From: Porphyromonadaceae bacterium UBA3327
Lineage (GTDB): Bacteria > Bacteroidota > Bacteroidia > Bacteroidales > Muribaculaceae
NCBI GenBank assembly: GCA_002361155.1
Contig: DERZ01000058.1
Coordinates: 55,636 to 86,703, forward strand
Length of the DNA: 31,068 nt
Direction: 5' to 3'
The notes under the pieces are model-generated. The model worked only from the letters and a program-made list of their open reading frames with translations. It had not been told where the DNA came from and searched no databases. A program made the translations under genes and the position numbers. Below are positions 16,864 to 25,458 of this stretch, piece by piece. The number at the start of each line of letters is the position of its first letter. Positions within the stretch are counted from its first letter, which is position 1.

Positions 16864-17182
16864 AGATAGCGCAGTTGCCCTCGCTTTCCATTACCTCGCA
16901 ACGGAAGCATCCGGGGACGGTGTCGACGATCCACCGGGCGATGTTTTCCGCCGTAGGGTTGAAGGGGAGCACGTCGTTGAGCACCTTGTGGTCGAGGGCG
17001 TCGGTGATGCGTCGCTTGATGTGGGTGAAGTCAGCCACCATACCGTCGGCGTTGAGTTCGCGGGCGCGGCATTCCACAGTCACAATCCAGTTGTGGCCGT
17101 GGAGTGCCGAGCATTTGCTTTCGTAGCTGAGTTCCAGCCGGTGGGCGGCGCTCACTTCAAATCTCTTCTTTACTATATACAT
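16850..17182 (-). CDS. queD: QueD, 6-carboxy-5,6,7,8-tetrahydropterin synthase
   Basis: This 110-residue T-fold enzyme makes 6-carboxytetrahydropterin from dihydroneopterin triphosphate, the first committed step of queuosine synthesis. Zinc ligands are H14 (SAAHR), H28 and H30 (LHGHNW), with catalytic C24 in [12 protein letters not shown]. The C-terminal [14 protein letters not shown] carries the pterin-binding Glu. It follows the zinc-ribbon gene by 18 bases and overlaps queE. GTP cyclohydrolase (folE), which supplies the substrate, is not in the window, and there is no room for a preQ1 riboswitch directly upstream. Confidence 0.96.
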   Translation of the reverse strand: MYIVKKRFEVSAAHRLELSYESKCSALHGHNWIVTVECRARELNADGMVADFTHIKRRITDALDHKVLNDVLPFNPTAENIARWIVDTVPGCFRCEVMESEGNCAIYEKD

Positions 17183-17200
17183 TTACTGTCCGCTGCTGAA

Positions 17201-18004
17201 TTATTTCTTGCGGGAGACGCGTTTTTTCTTTTCGGGAACGGCAGGGGTTTCGTTTATGCCGGCGAGAGCCCCGTCGATCATGATGCGGCCGCAATATTCG
17301 CAGACAATCACTTTCTTGTGCATCTTGATCTCCAGCTGGCGCTGCGGGGGGATGCGGTTGAAGCAGCCTCCGCAGGCGTCACGCTGAACGGTGACTATAC
17401 CGAGACCGTTACGTGCATTCTTGCGGATCCGCTTGAACGCCTCCAGAGTATAGCGGTCCACCATCGGCTCGAGTTCTTTTGCTTTCTGGCGGAGTTCGTC
17501 TTCCTGCTGTCGTGTCTCTGAGATGATCTCATCGAGTTCCTGGCGTTTCTGCTCCAGAATGTGGCGGTTGTCTTCGAGCAGAGCCTGGTCGGTCTCTATG
17601 TCGGCATGCTTCTGGGCAATGCGTTCATTGGCCTCGCGGATGTTCTTTTCGGCAAGTTCCACCTCAAGGCTCTCGTATTCCTTCTCCTTCTCGAGGAATG
17701 CGTACTCGCGGTTGTTGCGTACGTTGTTGATCTGCTCCTCGTACTTGGCGATCTTCACTTTCCGGTCCTCGATCTCTCCGGTTTTGGTCTTGATGAGTTT
17801 GTCGAGTTCCTTGAGTTCTTCCTCGTGTTTGGCGATACGGGTTTCGTAACGGGCGATTTCATCCTCGCGGTCTTTTACCTCGTTTGGGAGTTCGCCGCGG
17901 AGAATCCTGATGCGGTCAATCTCGGAAAGGTATGACTGGAGCTTGTAGAGGGCTTTGAGCCGTTCTTCCACGCTGCGGTCCTTATCTGCTTTTTTTTCTG
18001 CCAT
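17201..18004 (-). CDS. Coiled-coil protein with C4 zinc ribbon (zf-RING_7/DUF164 type)
   Basis: This 267-residue cytoplasmic protein is a long charged alpha-helical hairpin from about residue 10 to 190 (heptad-like, rich in Glu, Lys and Arg) followed by a C-terminal zinc ribbon with paired CXXC motifs, CGGCFNR and CEYCGRI. A basic tail ends KKKRVSRKK. The architecture matches the C4-type zinc-ribbon family (CT398/CdsZ-like); a nucleic-acid-related role is often suggested but not established. It sits between the nif3-like gene (72 bases) and queD (18 bases), and the nif3-zinc-ribbon pairing is common in bacteria. Confidence 0.9.
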   Translation of the reverse strand: MAEKKADKDRSVEERLKALYKLQSYLSEIDRIRILRGELPNEVKDREDEIARYETRIAKHEEELKELDKLIKTKTGEIEDRKVKIAKYEEQINNVRNNREYAFLEKEKEYESLEVELAEKNIREANERIAQKHADIETDQALLEDNRHILEQKRQELDEIISETRQQEDELRQKAKELEPMVDRYTLEAFKRIRKNARNGLGIVTVQRDACGGCFNRIPPQRQLEIKMHKKVIVCEYCGRIMIDGALAGINETPAVPEKKKRVSRKK

Positions 18005-18076
18005 ATCTTGTTAATTCACTATTCTTTAATCTATTATAATACGAAACTTCTTCCTGTTGTCTCCTCTCCCCGGATG

Positions 18077-18862
18077 TCATATCACTCCGACTGGACTCCG
18101 GTTTGATTCGGAGAAATAGGTGACGAGTCCGGGATGTTTTTCGCGGATTATCCGCGAGAGAATCCGTGTGGAGCAGAGTTCGCTCTCGAAGTGTCCTATG
18201 TCGGCGACTACGATGTCGAGGCCCCATGTGGTGAAGTCGTGGTATTTCACGTCGCCGGTCACGATTATGTCGGCTCCTGCCTTTATCGCCTGTGGGATCA
18301 GACTCGCTCCGGAACCTCCGCAGAGAGCTACACGTTTGACCACAATCTGCGGACTCTGGGCCGAGTATCTCAGTGCCTTCACGTGGAATTTATCCTTGAG
18401 GCGGCGCAGGAATTCGAGCTTGGGGGCGGGGGTGATGTTGCCGACTACCCCGAGGCCTTCGCGGCGGTAGGCATCGCGGGGTTCGAGCACGCAGATGTCG
18501 GTAAGGCCGAGCATGTGGGCCATTTCGTGGCTTACGCCGTCCCATGCCGAGTCGAGGTTGGTGTGCGCCGAGTAGATAGCCACGTTGTCGCGCAGGGCGC
18601 GGATGGCTATGCGCTCGGTGTCGGTGCGTCCGGTCAGCTGCTTGAGTCCGCGGAAAATCAGCGGATGGTGGCTCACCACCATGTTGCAGCTGCGTCGCAG
18701 AGCCTCGTCGAGAGTCTCCTCCGTGACATCAAGACATAGAAGCACTCCTGATACCTCCATCCCGGGGTCTCCGATCTGAAGGCCCGCGTTGTCGTAATCC
18801 TCCTGCAGATGGAGAGGGGCGAAATCTTCGATCGCGGCGGCTATGTCACTTACCTTTGTCAT
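18077..18862 (-). CDS. Nif3-like dinuclear metal centre protein
   Basis: This protein of the Nif3/YbgI (DUF34) family forms toroidal hexamers with two metals per subunit; its biochemical role is unsettled. Metal ligands are seen in [11 protein letters not shown], in YSAHTNLD, and near the C terminus in DIGHFESE. The start at 18862 ([16 protein letters not shown], 261 residues) overlaps the aspS stop region by 17 bases; a Met six codons upstream is possible. It is the short form, without the PII/CutA-like insertion that makes many homologues about 365 residues. Annotations as GTP cyclohydrolase type 2 would be an over-call. Confidence 0.93.
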   Translation of the reverse strand: MTKVSDIAAAIEDFAPLHLQEDYDNAGLQIGDPGMEVSGVLLCLDVTEETLDEALRRSCNMVVSHHPLIFRGLKQLTGRTDTERIAIRALRDNVAIYSAHTNLDSAWDGVSHEMAHMLGLTDICVLEPRDAYRREGLGVVGNITPAPKLEFLRRLKDKFHVKALRYSAQSPQIVVKRVALCGGSGASLIPQAIKAGADIIVTGDVKYHDFTTWGLDIVVADIGHFESELCSTRILSRIIREKHPGLVTYFSESNRSPVGVI

Positions 18863-20615
18863 CGGCGGGACGCAGTTCAAGACGCAGTTCTTCGAGCTGG
18901 GCGGATTCGATGGGAGAGGGAGACTCGTTCATCACGTCGCGGCCCGAATTGTTTTTGGGGAATGCAATGGTGTCGCGGATGGTGTCGAGGCCGGCAAGCA
19001 TCGACACGAAACGGTCGAATCCGAGAGCCAGACCTCCGTGGGGGGGCGCACCGTATCTGAAGGCGTTCATCAGGAAACCGAATTGTTCCTGTGCGCGCTC
19101 GGGAGTGAACCCGAGGAGCTCGAACATCTGGTCCTGAAGCTCTGAGTCGTGTATTCTGATCGAGCCTCCGCCGAGTTCCGTACCGTTCACCACGATGTCG
19201 TAAGCTGTGGCGCGTACTCGGCCAGTGTCGCTCTTGAGCAGCGGGATGTCCTCCGGATTGGGGGCTGTGAAGGGATGGTGCATGGCGTAATACCTCTGCG
19301 TTTCGTCATCCCATTCGAAGAGGGGGAAGTCCACCACCCAGAGGGGGGCGAACACCTCGCGGTCGCGGAATCCGAGACGCTCTCCCATTTCGAGACGAAG
19401 CTCGCACAGTTGTTTGCGGGTCTTCATGGCATTGTCGCCGGCCATCACCAGCAGGAGGTCTCCCGCCTTGGCGTCTGCTCGGCGTCCCCAGTCTGCAAGC
19501 TGTTCGGGAGTGTAGAATTTGCCGATGGAGCTCTTGACTTCTCCGTCAGGTCCGAATTTCACCCACATAAGGCCTTTGGCCCCGATCTGAGGACGCTTTA
19601 CGAACTCGGTGAGCTCGTCGATCTGCTTGCGGGTGTATTCCGCGCAACCTGGTGCACATATACCCACGACAATTTCGGCATCGTCGGCCACGGCGAAGCC
19701 GTTACCTTTGGCCAGATCGGTGAAATCGACAAACTCCATGCCGAAACGGATGTCGGGCTTGTCGCTTCCGTATCGTGTCATGGCTTCCTGCCATGTGATG
19801 CGCGGGAAGGCGTCGGGGAAATCCATACCCTTTACATATTTGAAGATGTGCTTCACAAGACCCTCGAACATGCGGATCACGTCCTCCTGCTCCACGAAGC
19901 TCATCTCGCAGTCTATCTGCGTGAACTCGGGCTGGCGGTCGGCGCGAAGGTCTTCGTCGCGGAAGCACTTTGCAATCTGGAAGTAACGGTCGAATCCGCT
20001 CACCATCAGGAGTTGCTTGAAAAGCTGAGGACTCTGCGGCAGAGCATAGAATTCACCGGGATTCATGCGGGAGGGGACCACGAAGTCGCGGGCTCCTTCA
20101 GGCGTGGATTTCACCAGAATCGGCGTTTCCACCTCAAGGAATCCGTTGGCGTCGAGATACCGGCGGATTTCGAAGGCCATTCTGTGACGCAGTTCGAGAT
20201 TTTTGCGTACTGCCGGACGGCGGAGGTCCAGATAGCGGTATTTCATGCGCAGGTCATCGCCGCCGTCGGTGTTGTCCTCGATGGTGAATGGCGGCACATC
20301 GCTGCGGTTGAGCACTTCCAGGCCACCGGCTATCACCTCGATGTCTCCGGTGGGAAGGCTGGGGTTTTTTGAGCTTCTCTCGCGTACGGTACCTGTTACC
20401 TGCACCACAAATTCGCGGCCGAGTCTGTTGGCCTTGTCGGCCAGTACGGCATCTATGTCCTGACCGAATACCACCTGGGTTATTCCATAACGGTCGCGGA
20501 CATCGACAAACGTCATGCCGCCCATCTTGCGGATTCTCTGAACCCATCCGGCGAGCCTGACCTCTTTGCCGGCATCGGCAAGTCTCAACTCGCCGCAAGT
20601 ATTGTCTCTATACAT
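18846..20615 (-). CDS. aspS: AspS, aspartyl-tRNA synthetase
   Basis: This 589-residue bacterial-type class IIb synthetase charges tRNA-Asp. It has an N-terminal OB-fold anticodon-binding domain (1-105), class II motif 2 ([18 protein letters not shown]), an inserted GAD domain (about 300-410) and motif 3 ([13 protein letters not shown]) near residue 535. At the position where discriminating enzymes have Leu and non-discriminating ones His (E. coli L30), this protein has Met (RKMGGM), while the nearby Lys of the SSKN stretch is kept, so tRNA specificity cannot be read safely. It is the first gene of the operon that goes on to nif3, the zinc ribbon and queDEFC. Confidence 0.97.
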   Translation of the reverse strand: MYRDNTCGELRLADAGKEVRLAGWVQRIRKMGGMTFVDVRDRYGITQVVFGQDIDAVLADKANRLGREFVVQVTGTVRERSSKNPSLPTGDIEVIAGGLEVLNRSDVPPFTIEDNTDGGDDLRMKYRYLDLRRPAVRKNLELRHRMAFEIRRYLDANGFLEVETPILVKSTPEGARDFVVPSRMNPGEFYALPQSPQLFKQLLMVSGFDRYFQIAKCFRDEDLRADRQPEFTQIDCEMSFVEQEDVIRMFEGLVKHIFKYVKGMDFPDAFPRITWQEAMTRYGSDKPDIRFGMEFVDFTDLAKGNGFAVADDAEIVVGICAPGCAEYTRKQIDELTEFVKRPQIGAKGLMWVKFGPDGEVKSSIGKFYTPEQLADWGRRADAKAGDLLLVMAGDNAMKTRKQLCELRLEMGERLGFRDREVFAPLWVVDFPLFEWDDETQRYYAMHHPFTAPNPEDIPLLKSDTGRVRATAYDIVVNGTELGGGSIRIHDSELQDQMFELLGFTPERAQEQFGFLMNAFRYGAPPHGGLALGFDRFVSMLAGLDTIRDTIAFPKNNSGRDVMNESPSPIESAQLEELRLELRPADDKGK

Positions 20616-20720
20616 TGCAAACTATAGAAAATAAATTTCTTCTGGCCGGTCGTCCCTCATTTCCGATGCATGAAGCGCATACGCCGGGGCGCGACGAATG
20701 ACCAAGGTACTTTAAACGTG

Positions 20721-20728
20721 CAAATTTA
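20721..20728 (-). promoter_or_regulatory. -7 box for the aspS-que operon
   Basis: Minus-strand TAAATTTG is a full -7 match, 105 bases upstream of aspS. At a 20-base spacing lies TTTC, three of four bases of the -33 element. The spacer holds the T-run of the preceding operon's terminator. Confidence 0.6.
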
Positions 20729-20730
20729 GC

Positions 20731-20768
20731 AAAAAAAACCGATATGACGAAATCTTTTCGCATTTTCG
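20731..20768 (-). terminator. Terminator of the M16-dusB-flippase operon
   Basis: An imperfect minus-strand hairpin (CGAAA-AGA-TTTCG core, with outer CGA/TCG and ATG/CAT-type pairs) is followed by a run of eight T. It begins 23 bases after the flippase stop. The T-run lies inside the spacer of the aspS promoter. Confidence 0.55.
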
Positions 20769-20790
20769 CCTTTGAATTCTCCCGGCCTTT

Positions 20791-22233
20791 TCATGCTGAG
20801 CGTGAAATTCTTTTTTTCAGTTCTGTCAGTTCGGGGAAATGAAAGATGAAGGATATGCCGGCGTAGAGTCCTCCTCCTGCAGTTGTCACGCAGAGCAGCA
20901 GCAGAGCCGGATGCAGGGGGAGAAACAGAGTGGCGAATGCGGCGCTGCCGGCCAGCGACGCTGCTGCTGCGTATGGCGCGAGATCGCGGAGCATAAGGGC
21001 CGTCCTGTAGCCTGTGGCCCGGCTCACAATCGCCATCGCCGCCAGCCAGGTCAATGCCGAGGCCCCGAGCTGTCCCCACACCAGCAACGGCACGCTGTGG
21101 TACCAGACCGTGCACAGAACCGCCGCGACAACAAGCCCGTCTTTCACCAGTTCGATGATGAAAAGCCGTCTGGCGTAGCCGAGCGCAAGTATGTAGTTGT
21201 TGTATAGCGATGTCAGGACAAGAAAGATACCCCTTATTGTAAGGATTTGAAACAAAGGTATGGCCGAGTCCCATTTGTGGCCGAACAGCGTGTGGAAAAG
21301 CGGTGCTCCCGCTACAGCCACTCCGATCATCACGGGGAAAACTACAAAAGCCGCGAAGCGATGGATCTTACCCATATAATCATGGAATTCGTCACCGTTG
21401 TCCTGTACTTTTGCCAGAACAGGCACGAAGGAGGCTGTGAACACCTGAGAGATCGATGCGCTCCCCATCTTGCTCCATTTGTCGGCCTGGGTATAGACTC
21501 CAAGCGAGGTTAGATTGTAGAATGCACCGATCACGAAGGAGTAGATGTACAGAAAAAAAGTATTTAGAGCCGATGAAGAGAACACAGAAAATCCCACACG
21601 CCATATCCGTCTGACAGTGTCGGTGCTGAAGCACAGTCCAGGACGCCATTTCCCCGTGAGCCATAGCCATCCGGACTTTATGGCGGACAGTGCCACCGAC
21701 TGCCATACCAGCGCCCAGGCTCCATATCCGGAAAAAGCCAGCCATACGCCGAGTATGCCTGAGAAGGTCAGTCCTACCATGTTTGCAACTGCAATCTGCT
21801 TTACATCCATGCGTTTCATCAGCCGTGTGGTCTGGACGAGTCCGAGTCCGTTAAGGATAAAGGTCAGAAACATTACCCTTGAAAGAGGAATCAGCCGCCG
21901 GTCGTTCTGAAAAATCTCGGCTATGAGCGGAGCACTGAAGAATAGTGCGGCATAGACGGAGACTGACACCGCGAGGTTAAACCAGAATACAGTCGAGTAG
22001 TCGCGTTCAGACACCTCCTTGCTGCGTAGTAAGGATGACCCGAAGCCACTGTCGACAAAGAGAATTCCGAACGCCTGGAACACGAGCAATGCGCCGACAA
22101 GTCCGAAGTCCTCCTTGGAGAGCAGATTGGCGAGCACCACTCCGACCACGGCGTAGAGCAACTGCGATGAGAAGCGGTCTATCGTGTTCCATTTCAGCGT
22201 CTTGGCTGTCCTGTTCTTTAATTCGCGGTTCAT
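20791..22233 (-). CDS. Polysaccharide/oligosaccharide flippase (MOP superfamily)
   Basis: This 480-residue integral membrane protein has about 12-14 hydrophobic helices and matches the polysaccharide-synthesis (Wzx-like) branch of the MOP exporter superfamily. The N-terminal pattern TLKWNTIDRFSSQLLYAVVGVVLANLLSKEDFGLVGA is split here as KTLKWNTIDRFSSQ and LLSKEDFGLVG. GSGFGSSLLRSK-like (DSGFGSSLLRSK) and SLGVYTQADKWSKM are further family marks, close to WzxC. It should flip lipid-linked glycan across the inner membrane, but no glycosyltransferases are adjacent, so the substrate is unknown. It lies 44 bases downstream of dusB, apparently as a passenger in that operon. Confidence 0.9.
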   Translation of the reverse strand: MNRELKNRTAKTLKWNTIDRFSSQLLYAVVGVVLANLLSKEDFGLVGALLVFQAFGILFVDSGFGSSLLRSKEVSERDYSTVFWFNLAVSVSVYAALFFSAPLIAEIFQNDRRLIPLSRVMFLTFILNGLGLVQTTRLMKRMDVKQIAVANMVGLTFSGILGVWLAFSGYGAWALVWQSVALSAIKSGWLWLTGKWRPGLCFSTDTVRRIWRVGFSVFSSSALNTFFLYIYSFVIGAFYNLTSLGVYTQADKWSKMGSASISQVFTASFVPVLAKVQDNGDEFHDYMGKIHRFAAFVVFPVMIGVAVAGAPLFHTLFGHKWDSAIPLFQILTIRGIFLVLTSLYNNYILALGYARRLFIIELVKDGLVVAAVLCTVWYHSVPLLVWGQLGASALTWLAAMAIVSRATGYRTALMLRDLAPYAAAASLAGSAAFATLFLPLHPALLLLCVTTAGGGLYAGISFIFHFPELTELKKRISRSA

Positions 22234-22277
22234 TGCCGGACAATTTGTTATGCAGCTGATCGGGGAAAGGATGGCGA

Positions 22278-23276
22278 TTACTCAGCGAGAGCCTGATTTT
22301 TAAGCCATTGTCCGGCTATTTCATCGAGTAGGGATAATAATTCATCGTACTTCTCGATGCGCAGAAGCCGGATTCTGGTCTGGCGGAAATCGTGAAGACC
22401 TTTGAAGAGGGGAGATGCGGCGAGGTGCCGGCGGATATGGAGTATGCCGCGGTATTCATCGATACGCTCCACACTCTCGGAGATCTGACGCTTCAGCAGT
22501 GCGAGTTTCTCTTCGACCGGGATCGGAGTTGCCGTGCCGGTGTCGAGGAGTTCCCTCACTTCTCGGAAAATCCATGGAGCACCGAACGATGCGCGGCCGA
22601 TCATCACGCCGTCCACTCCGTAGCGGTCGAATGCGTCTCGGGCTTTTTCGGCGCTGGTGATGTCACCGTTGCCGATTACCGGTATTTCCATGCGCGGGTC
22701 CTCTTTCAGCGCGCCTATAAGACTCCAGTCGGCCTCTCCGGTGTACATCTGGGAGCGGGTACGGCCGTGGACTGTCAGCGCCTTGATGCCGCAGTCCTGA
22801 AGGCGGGGTCCGAGGTCACATATTATCTTGTTCTCGCAGTCCCATCCGAGTCTTGTCTTGACAGTTACGGGAAGTGATACGGCCTTCACCACCTCTGCGG
22901 TGATCCGGAGCATCTTGGGAATGTCTCGGAGCATTCCGGCGCCGGCTCCTTTGGATGCCACTTTTTTCACCGGACAGCCGAAATTGATATCGATAAGGTC
23001 CGGCCCTGCCTGCTCTACAATTTTCGCGGCTTCGACCATCGCGTCCGGTTCGCGGCCATATATCTGTATCGCCACCGGTCGCTCGCGCTGGTCTATGTGC
23101 AGTTTGCGCACGGTGGATTTCACATCGCGGACCAGTGCCTCGGCCGATACGAATTCCGTGTAGACCATGGCGGCTCCCATTTCTCGGCAGATCAGTCGGA
23201 AACTGGCGTCGGTCACATCCTCCATCGGTGCGAGCATCACGGGGCGTTCTCCTAATTCGATGTTGTCAATCTTCAT
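22278..23276 (-). CDS. dusB: tRNA-dihydrouridine synthase (Dus, DusB-like)
   Basis: This 332-residue FMN-dependent enzyme reduces uridines in tRNA to dihydrouridine. The TIM barrel carries LAPMEDVTDASFR at the N terminus and the catalytic C101 in INFGCPVKKVASKGAGAG. VKTRLGWD, TVHGRTRSQMY and PVIGNGDI bind FMN and substrate, and a helical C-terminal domain follows. The sequence is closer to DusB than to DusA or DusC, but the subgroup is inferred. It lies 22 bases after the M16 gene and 44 before the flippase. Confidence 0.95.
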   Translation of the reverse strand: MKIDNIELGERPVMLAPMEDVTDASFRLICREMGAAMVYTEFVSAEALVRDVKSTVRKLHIDQRERPVAIQIYGREPDAMVEAAKIVEQAGPDLIDINFGCPVKKVASKGAGAGMLRDIPKMLRITAEVVKAVSLPVTVKTRLGWDCENKIICDLGPRLQDCGIKALTVHGRTRSQMYTGEADWSLIGALKEDPRMEIPVIGNGDITSAEKARDAFDRYGVDGVMIGRASFGAPWIFREVRELLDTGTATPIPVEEKLALLKRQISESVERIDEYRGILHIRRHLAASPLFKGLHDFRQTRIRLLRIEKYDELLSLLDEIAGQWLKNQALAE

Positions 23277-23298
23277 TATGTGGTGATGATTGGGACTG

Positions 23299-24510
23299 TC
23301 AGGTAAGGGTCAGTCGTGAGAGTTCTTTTGAAGCTATGAGGGCTGCCATGTCGCGGAGGTCGTCGGGGGTCACGGCGCGTATCTGCTCCGCGGTGTGCGC
23401 TATGTCGTGGACTTCTCCGAAATACAGCAGACTTTTGGCCAGGGCCATGGCGCAGTTCTCGCGATGGTCGCCGCTTACTGTGAGCTGGCCGCAATATTGG
23501 TCGCGTGCGGCGTCAAAGGCTCTCGGAGAGAGACGGTCGGATGCGAGTCGCGAGATTTCATCGGAGATGATGCGTAAGCATTTTTCCACCTTGTCGGGCT
23601 GCGAACCGAAGTATATCAGCATTGAGCCGCAGTCGCTCATCAGCGTCAGGGCGCTGTCGACTGTATATACAAGTCCCCGTTTCTCGCGGAGTTCGCGGTT
23701 GAGCCGGGAGTTCATGCATGGGCCTCCGAGAATGTTGTTGAGGAGAAAGAGAGCATACCGGCGGGGATCGTTACGTGCGAAAAGCCGCGTGCCGATGATC
23801 GTGTTCGCCTGCTGGTGTCCGCGGTCGCGGGTTTCGCGGAAGGCCGGCAGCTCGGCAGGAGTCACCCGGCAGCTTTCATTTTCGGAGAAGGATAGATCGC
23901 CGAAGTGACGTTCGAGAAGGCGGAGGTTGCGCTGCTCGTTGCCAGGGTCCACGCAGTACAGCACTATGTTGGCGGGTGTATAGCGGGAGTCGATGAATGC
24001 TCGTCCGTTGCCGCCGGTGAGGGCCTTTACGCTTTTTTCGCTTCCCAATATGTTGTGTGAGAGTGCACTTCCGGCATAAAGCAGTTCATCGAATTCGTCG
24101 TAGACAGCGTCTGCAGGGGAGTCGGCGTAGGAGTGGATTTCCTCGATGATCACATCTCGTTCGCGTTCTATTTCTGCGGTGGGGAAGGTGGCGTTTTTTA
24201 TAAGGTCGGCTATGAGTTCGATGGCTCTGGGGGCATATCCCGCGGGAGCGTTGGTGTAGATGAGCGTCTCTTCTTTGGTTGTGTACGCGTTGAGTTCGCC
24301 GCCGATGCTTTCCATTCTGTTAGAGATGTGCCAGGAGGAGCGGTGGCGTGTCCCCTTGAATAAGGTGTGTTCCACAAAATGTGCCAGTCCGTCGCGTCCT
24401 TCGCCGTCATCACGGCTGCCGGCGGCGATGGCTGCGCCGATGTACGACACCGGGCTGTCCGAATGCCGGACCACGGCGCGGATACCGTTGGAAAACGTGG
24501 TGATTATCAT
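23299..24510 (-). CDS. M16-family zinc metallopeptidase
   Basis: This 403-residue peptidase of the pitrilysin/insulinase family has the inverted zinc motif H44-F-V-E47-H48 (LAHFVEHTLFKGT) and the downstream metal Glu in ERDVIIEEIHSY (near E124), so it is the catalytic type. The second half holds the GGPCMNSRLNRELREKRGLVYTV region of the inactive partner domain, given in family alignments as the R/Y pair that binds substrate. There is no signal peptide, so it is probably cytoplasmic. A terminator-like hairpin ends only 11 bases upstream of the start. It is followed by dusB after 22 bases. Confidence 0.94.
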   Translation of the reverse strand: MIITTFSNGIRAVVRHSDSPVSYIGAAIAAGSRDDGEGRDGLAHFVEHTLFKGTRHRSSWHISNRMESIGGELNAYTTKEETLIYTNAPAGYAPRAIELIADLIKNATFPTAEIERERDVIIEEIHSYADSPADAVYDEFDELLYAGSALSHNILGSEKSVKALTGGNGRAFIDSRYTPANIVLYCVDPGNEQRNLRLLERHFGDLSFSENESCRVTPAELPAFRETRDRGHQQANTIIGTRLFARNDPRRYALFLLNNILGGPCMNSRLNRELREKRGLVYTVDSALTLMSDCGSMLIYFGSQPDKVEKCLRIISDEISRLASDRLSPRAFDAARDQYCGQLTVSGDHRENCAMALAKSLLYFGEVHDIAHTAEQIRAVTPDDLRDMAALIASKELSRLTLT

Positions 24511-24521
24511 AACTGCAATAA

Positions 24522-24558
24522 GAAAAGGGCCGAGGCTCTAAAGCCGCGGCCCCTTTTC
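24522..24558 (-). terminator. Terminator-like hairpin between the TPR and M16 genes
   Basis: On the minus strand GAAAAGGG pairs with CCCTTTTC, continued inward past a one-base bulge by CCG/CGG and GGCT/AGCC around a TTAG loop. TTATTG follows. It lies after the TPR stop and only 11 bases before the M16 ATG, so it is either the TPR terminator or a regulatory leader of the M16 operon. Confidence 0.75.
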
Positions 24559-24621
24559 ATAAAATAAATTAAATGTTTTATTATTTTATGGATGGTTTCT
24601 TATCAACGGGAGGTCCTTGTC

Positions 24622-25299
24622 TTATTTGCCAAGACGTCCCTGCTCACGGCCGATGTAGGCATCGATGCTGCCGTTGCCGAGCGCGAAGTCGGGATAATCC
24701 TTCTTTATGGTCTGGTAGCATTCGAGCGCAAGGTCGTACTTCTTCTGCGCGTCGTAGACGTTGGCTTCCTTGAGGAGGACACGTGGAACGATCTGTCCGT
24801 TGCCTTTGGCTTTCTTCACGGCCTTCTTATAGGAATCGATTGCCTGATCGTACTGCTTGAGGTTGACCTGACAGTCTCCTTTCAGGACAAGCGCGTTGGC
24901 TGCGAGGATCGGTTCCGAAGTGCTGAATTTGTCAAGATAATTCAGAGCCTCCTTGTATTTTCCGAGAGTGTAATAGTGTTCGGCGGCATTGAGGGCCGCG
25001 ATATGTCCGGCGTCGTTGCCGCCGAATTTGTCTGCGACTTTTGCATATTCCGCGGCGGCTGTGGAATCGTTGCCCTGGGCGAGGATCTCTACCTGGTTGT
25101 AGGCCTCGAACGAACGGTTCAGGCGCGGGTTGCGGTAGATGTACAGGTAGCTGACGATGAATGCGGCAATTACAAGAATGCCGCCGATTGTCCAGTATAT
25201 CACCTTCTTGTTGTTGGCGATTTTTTCGGTCGCGCTGCTGAGGTTGTCGTTGATTTTTTCAATAGCGTTAGCCTCTTCGGCTTCATGATTATTTGCCAT
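24622..25299 (-). CDS. Membrane-anchored tetratricopeptide repeat protein (YfgM-like)
   Basis: This 225-residue protein has a short cytoplasmic N terminus (to about residue 32), one membrane helix (VIYWTIGGILVIAAFIVSYLYI, given here in halves: VIYWTIGGILV and IAAFIVSYLYI) and a TPR-rich domain to the end. The repeats are seen in AAEYAKVADKF, ALNYLDKFSTSEPI, AIDSYKKAVKKA and ALECYQTIKKDYPD. The layout resembles YfgM, an inner-membrane TPR protein linked to the Sec translocon and periplasmic chaperones in E. coli; that role here is inference. It has a candidate promoter about 85 bases upstream and is followed by a terminator-like hairpin. Confidence 0.9.
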   Translation of the reverse strand: MANNHEAEEANAIEKINDNLSSATEKIANNKKVIYWTIGGILVIAAFIVSYLYIYRNPRLNRSFEAYNQVEILAQGNDSTAAAEYAKVADKFGGNDAGHIAALNAAEHYYTLGKYKEALNYLDKFSTSEPILAANALVLKGDCQVNLKQYDQAIDSYKKAVKKAKGNGQIVPRVLLKEANVYDAQKKYDLALECYQTIKKDYPDFALGNGSIDAYIGREQGRLGK

Positions 25300-25384
25300 T
25301 TCTCTGTTTTCGGTTTTGTTCGGTTATTAAGCTCCTTTTCGCCAGAATCTCGCCAAGAGCGGAAGGCGCTGCGGATTCAACACG

Positions 25385-25418
25385 CAAAGTTAATAAAAAT
25401 AATCGGATTCGTTGCAAA
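25385..25418 (-). promoter_or_regulatory. Candidate promoter for the TPR gene
   Basis: Minus-strand TAACTTTG at 25385-25392 is a full -7 match. TTTG at 25415-25418 lies upstream with a 22-base spacer, one longer than usual. That TTTG is also the end of a second -7-like box, TAAATTTG (25415-25422). Confidence 0.5.
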
Positions 25419-25458
25419 TTTAAAGAATATTTTCATCAATGCTTTCAATCTTTTCCTT

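Noticed and set aside
17183..17200. A possible preQ1 riboswitch before the queuosine genes
   Set aside because: Only 18 bases separate queD from the preceding gene, and I saw no preQ1-type fold upstream of queF or queC.
19149..20372. A 407-codon plus-strand open frame
   Set aside because: It is wholly antisense to aspS, whose class II motifs are unmistakable. Open mirror frames are common in GC-rich coding DNA.
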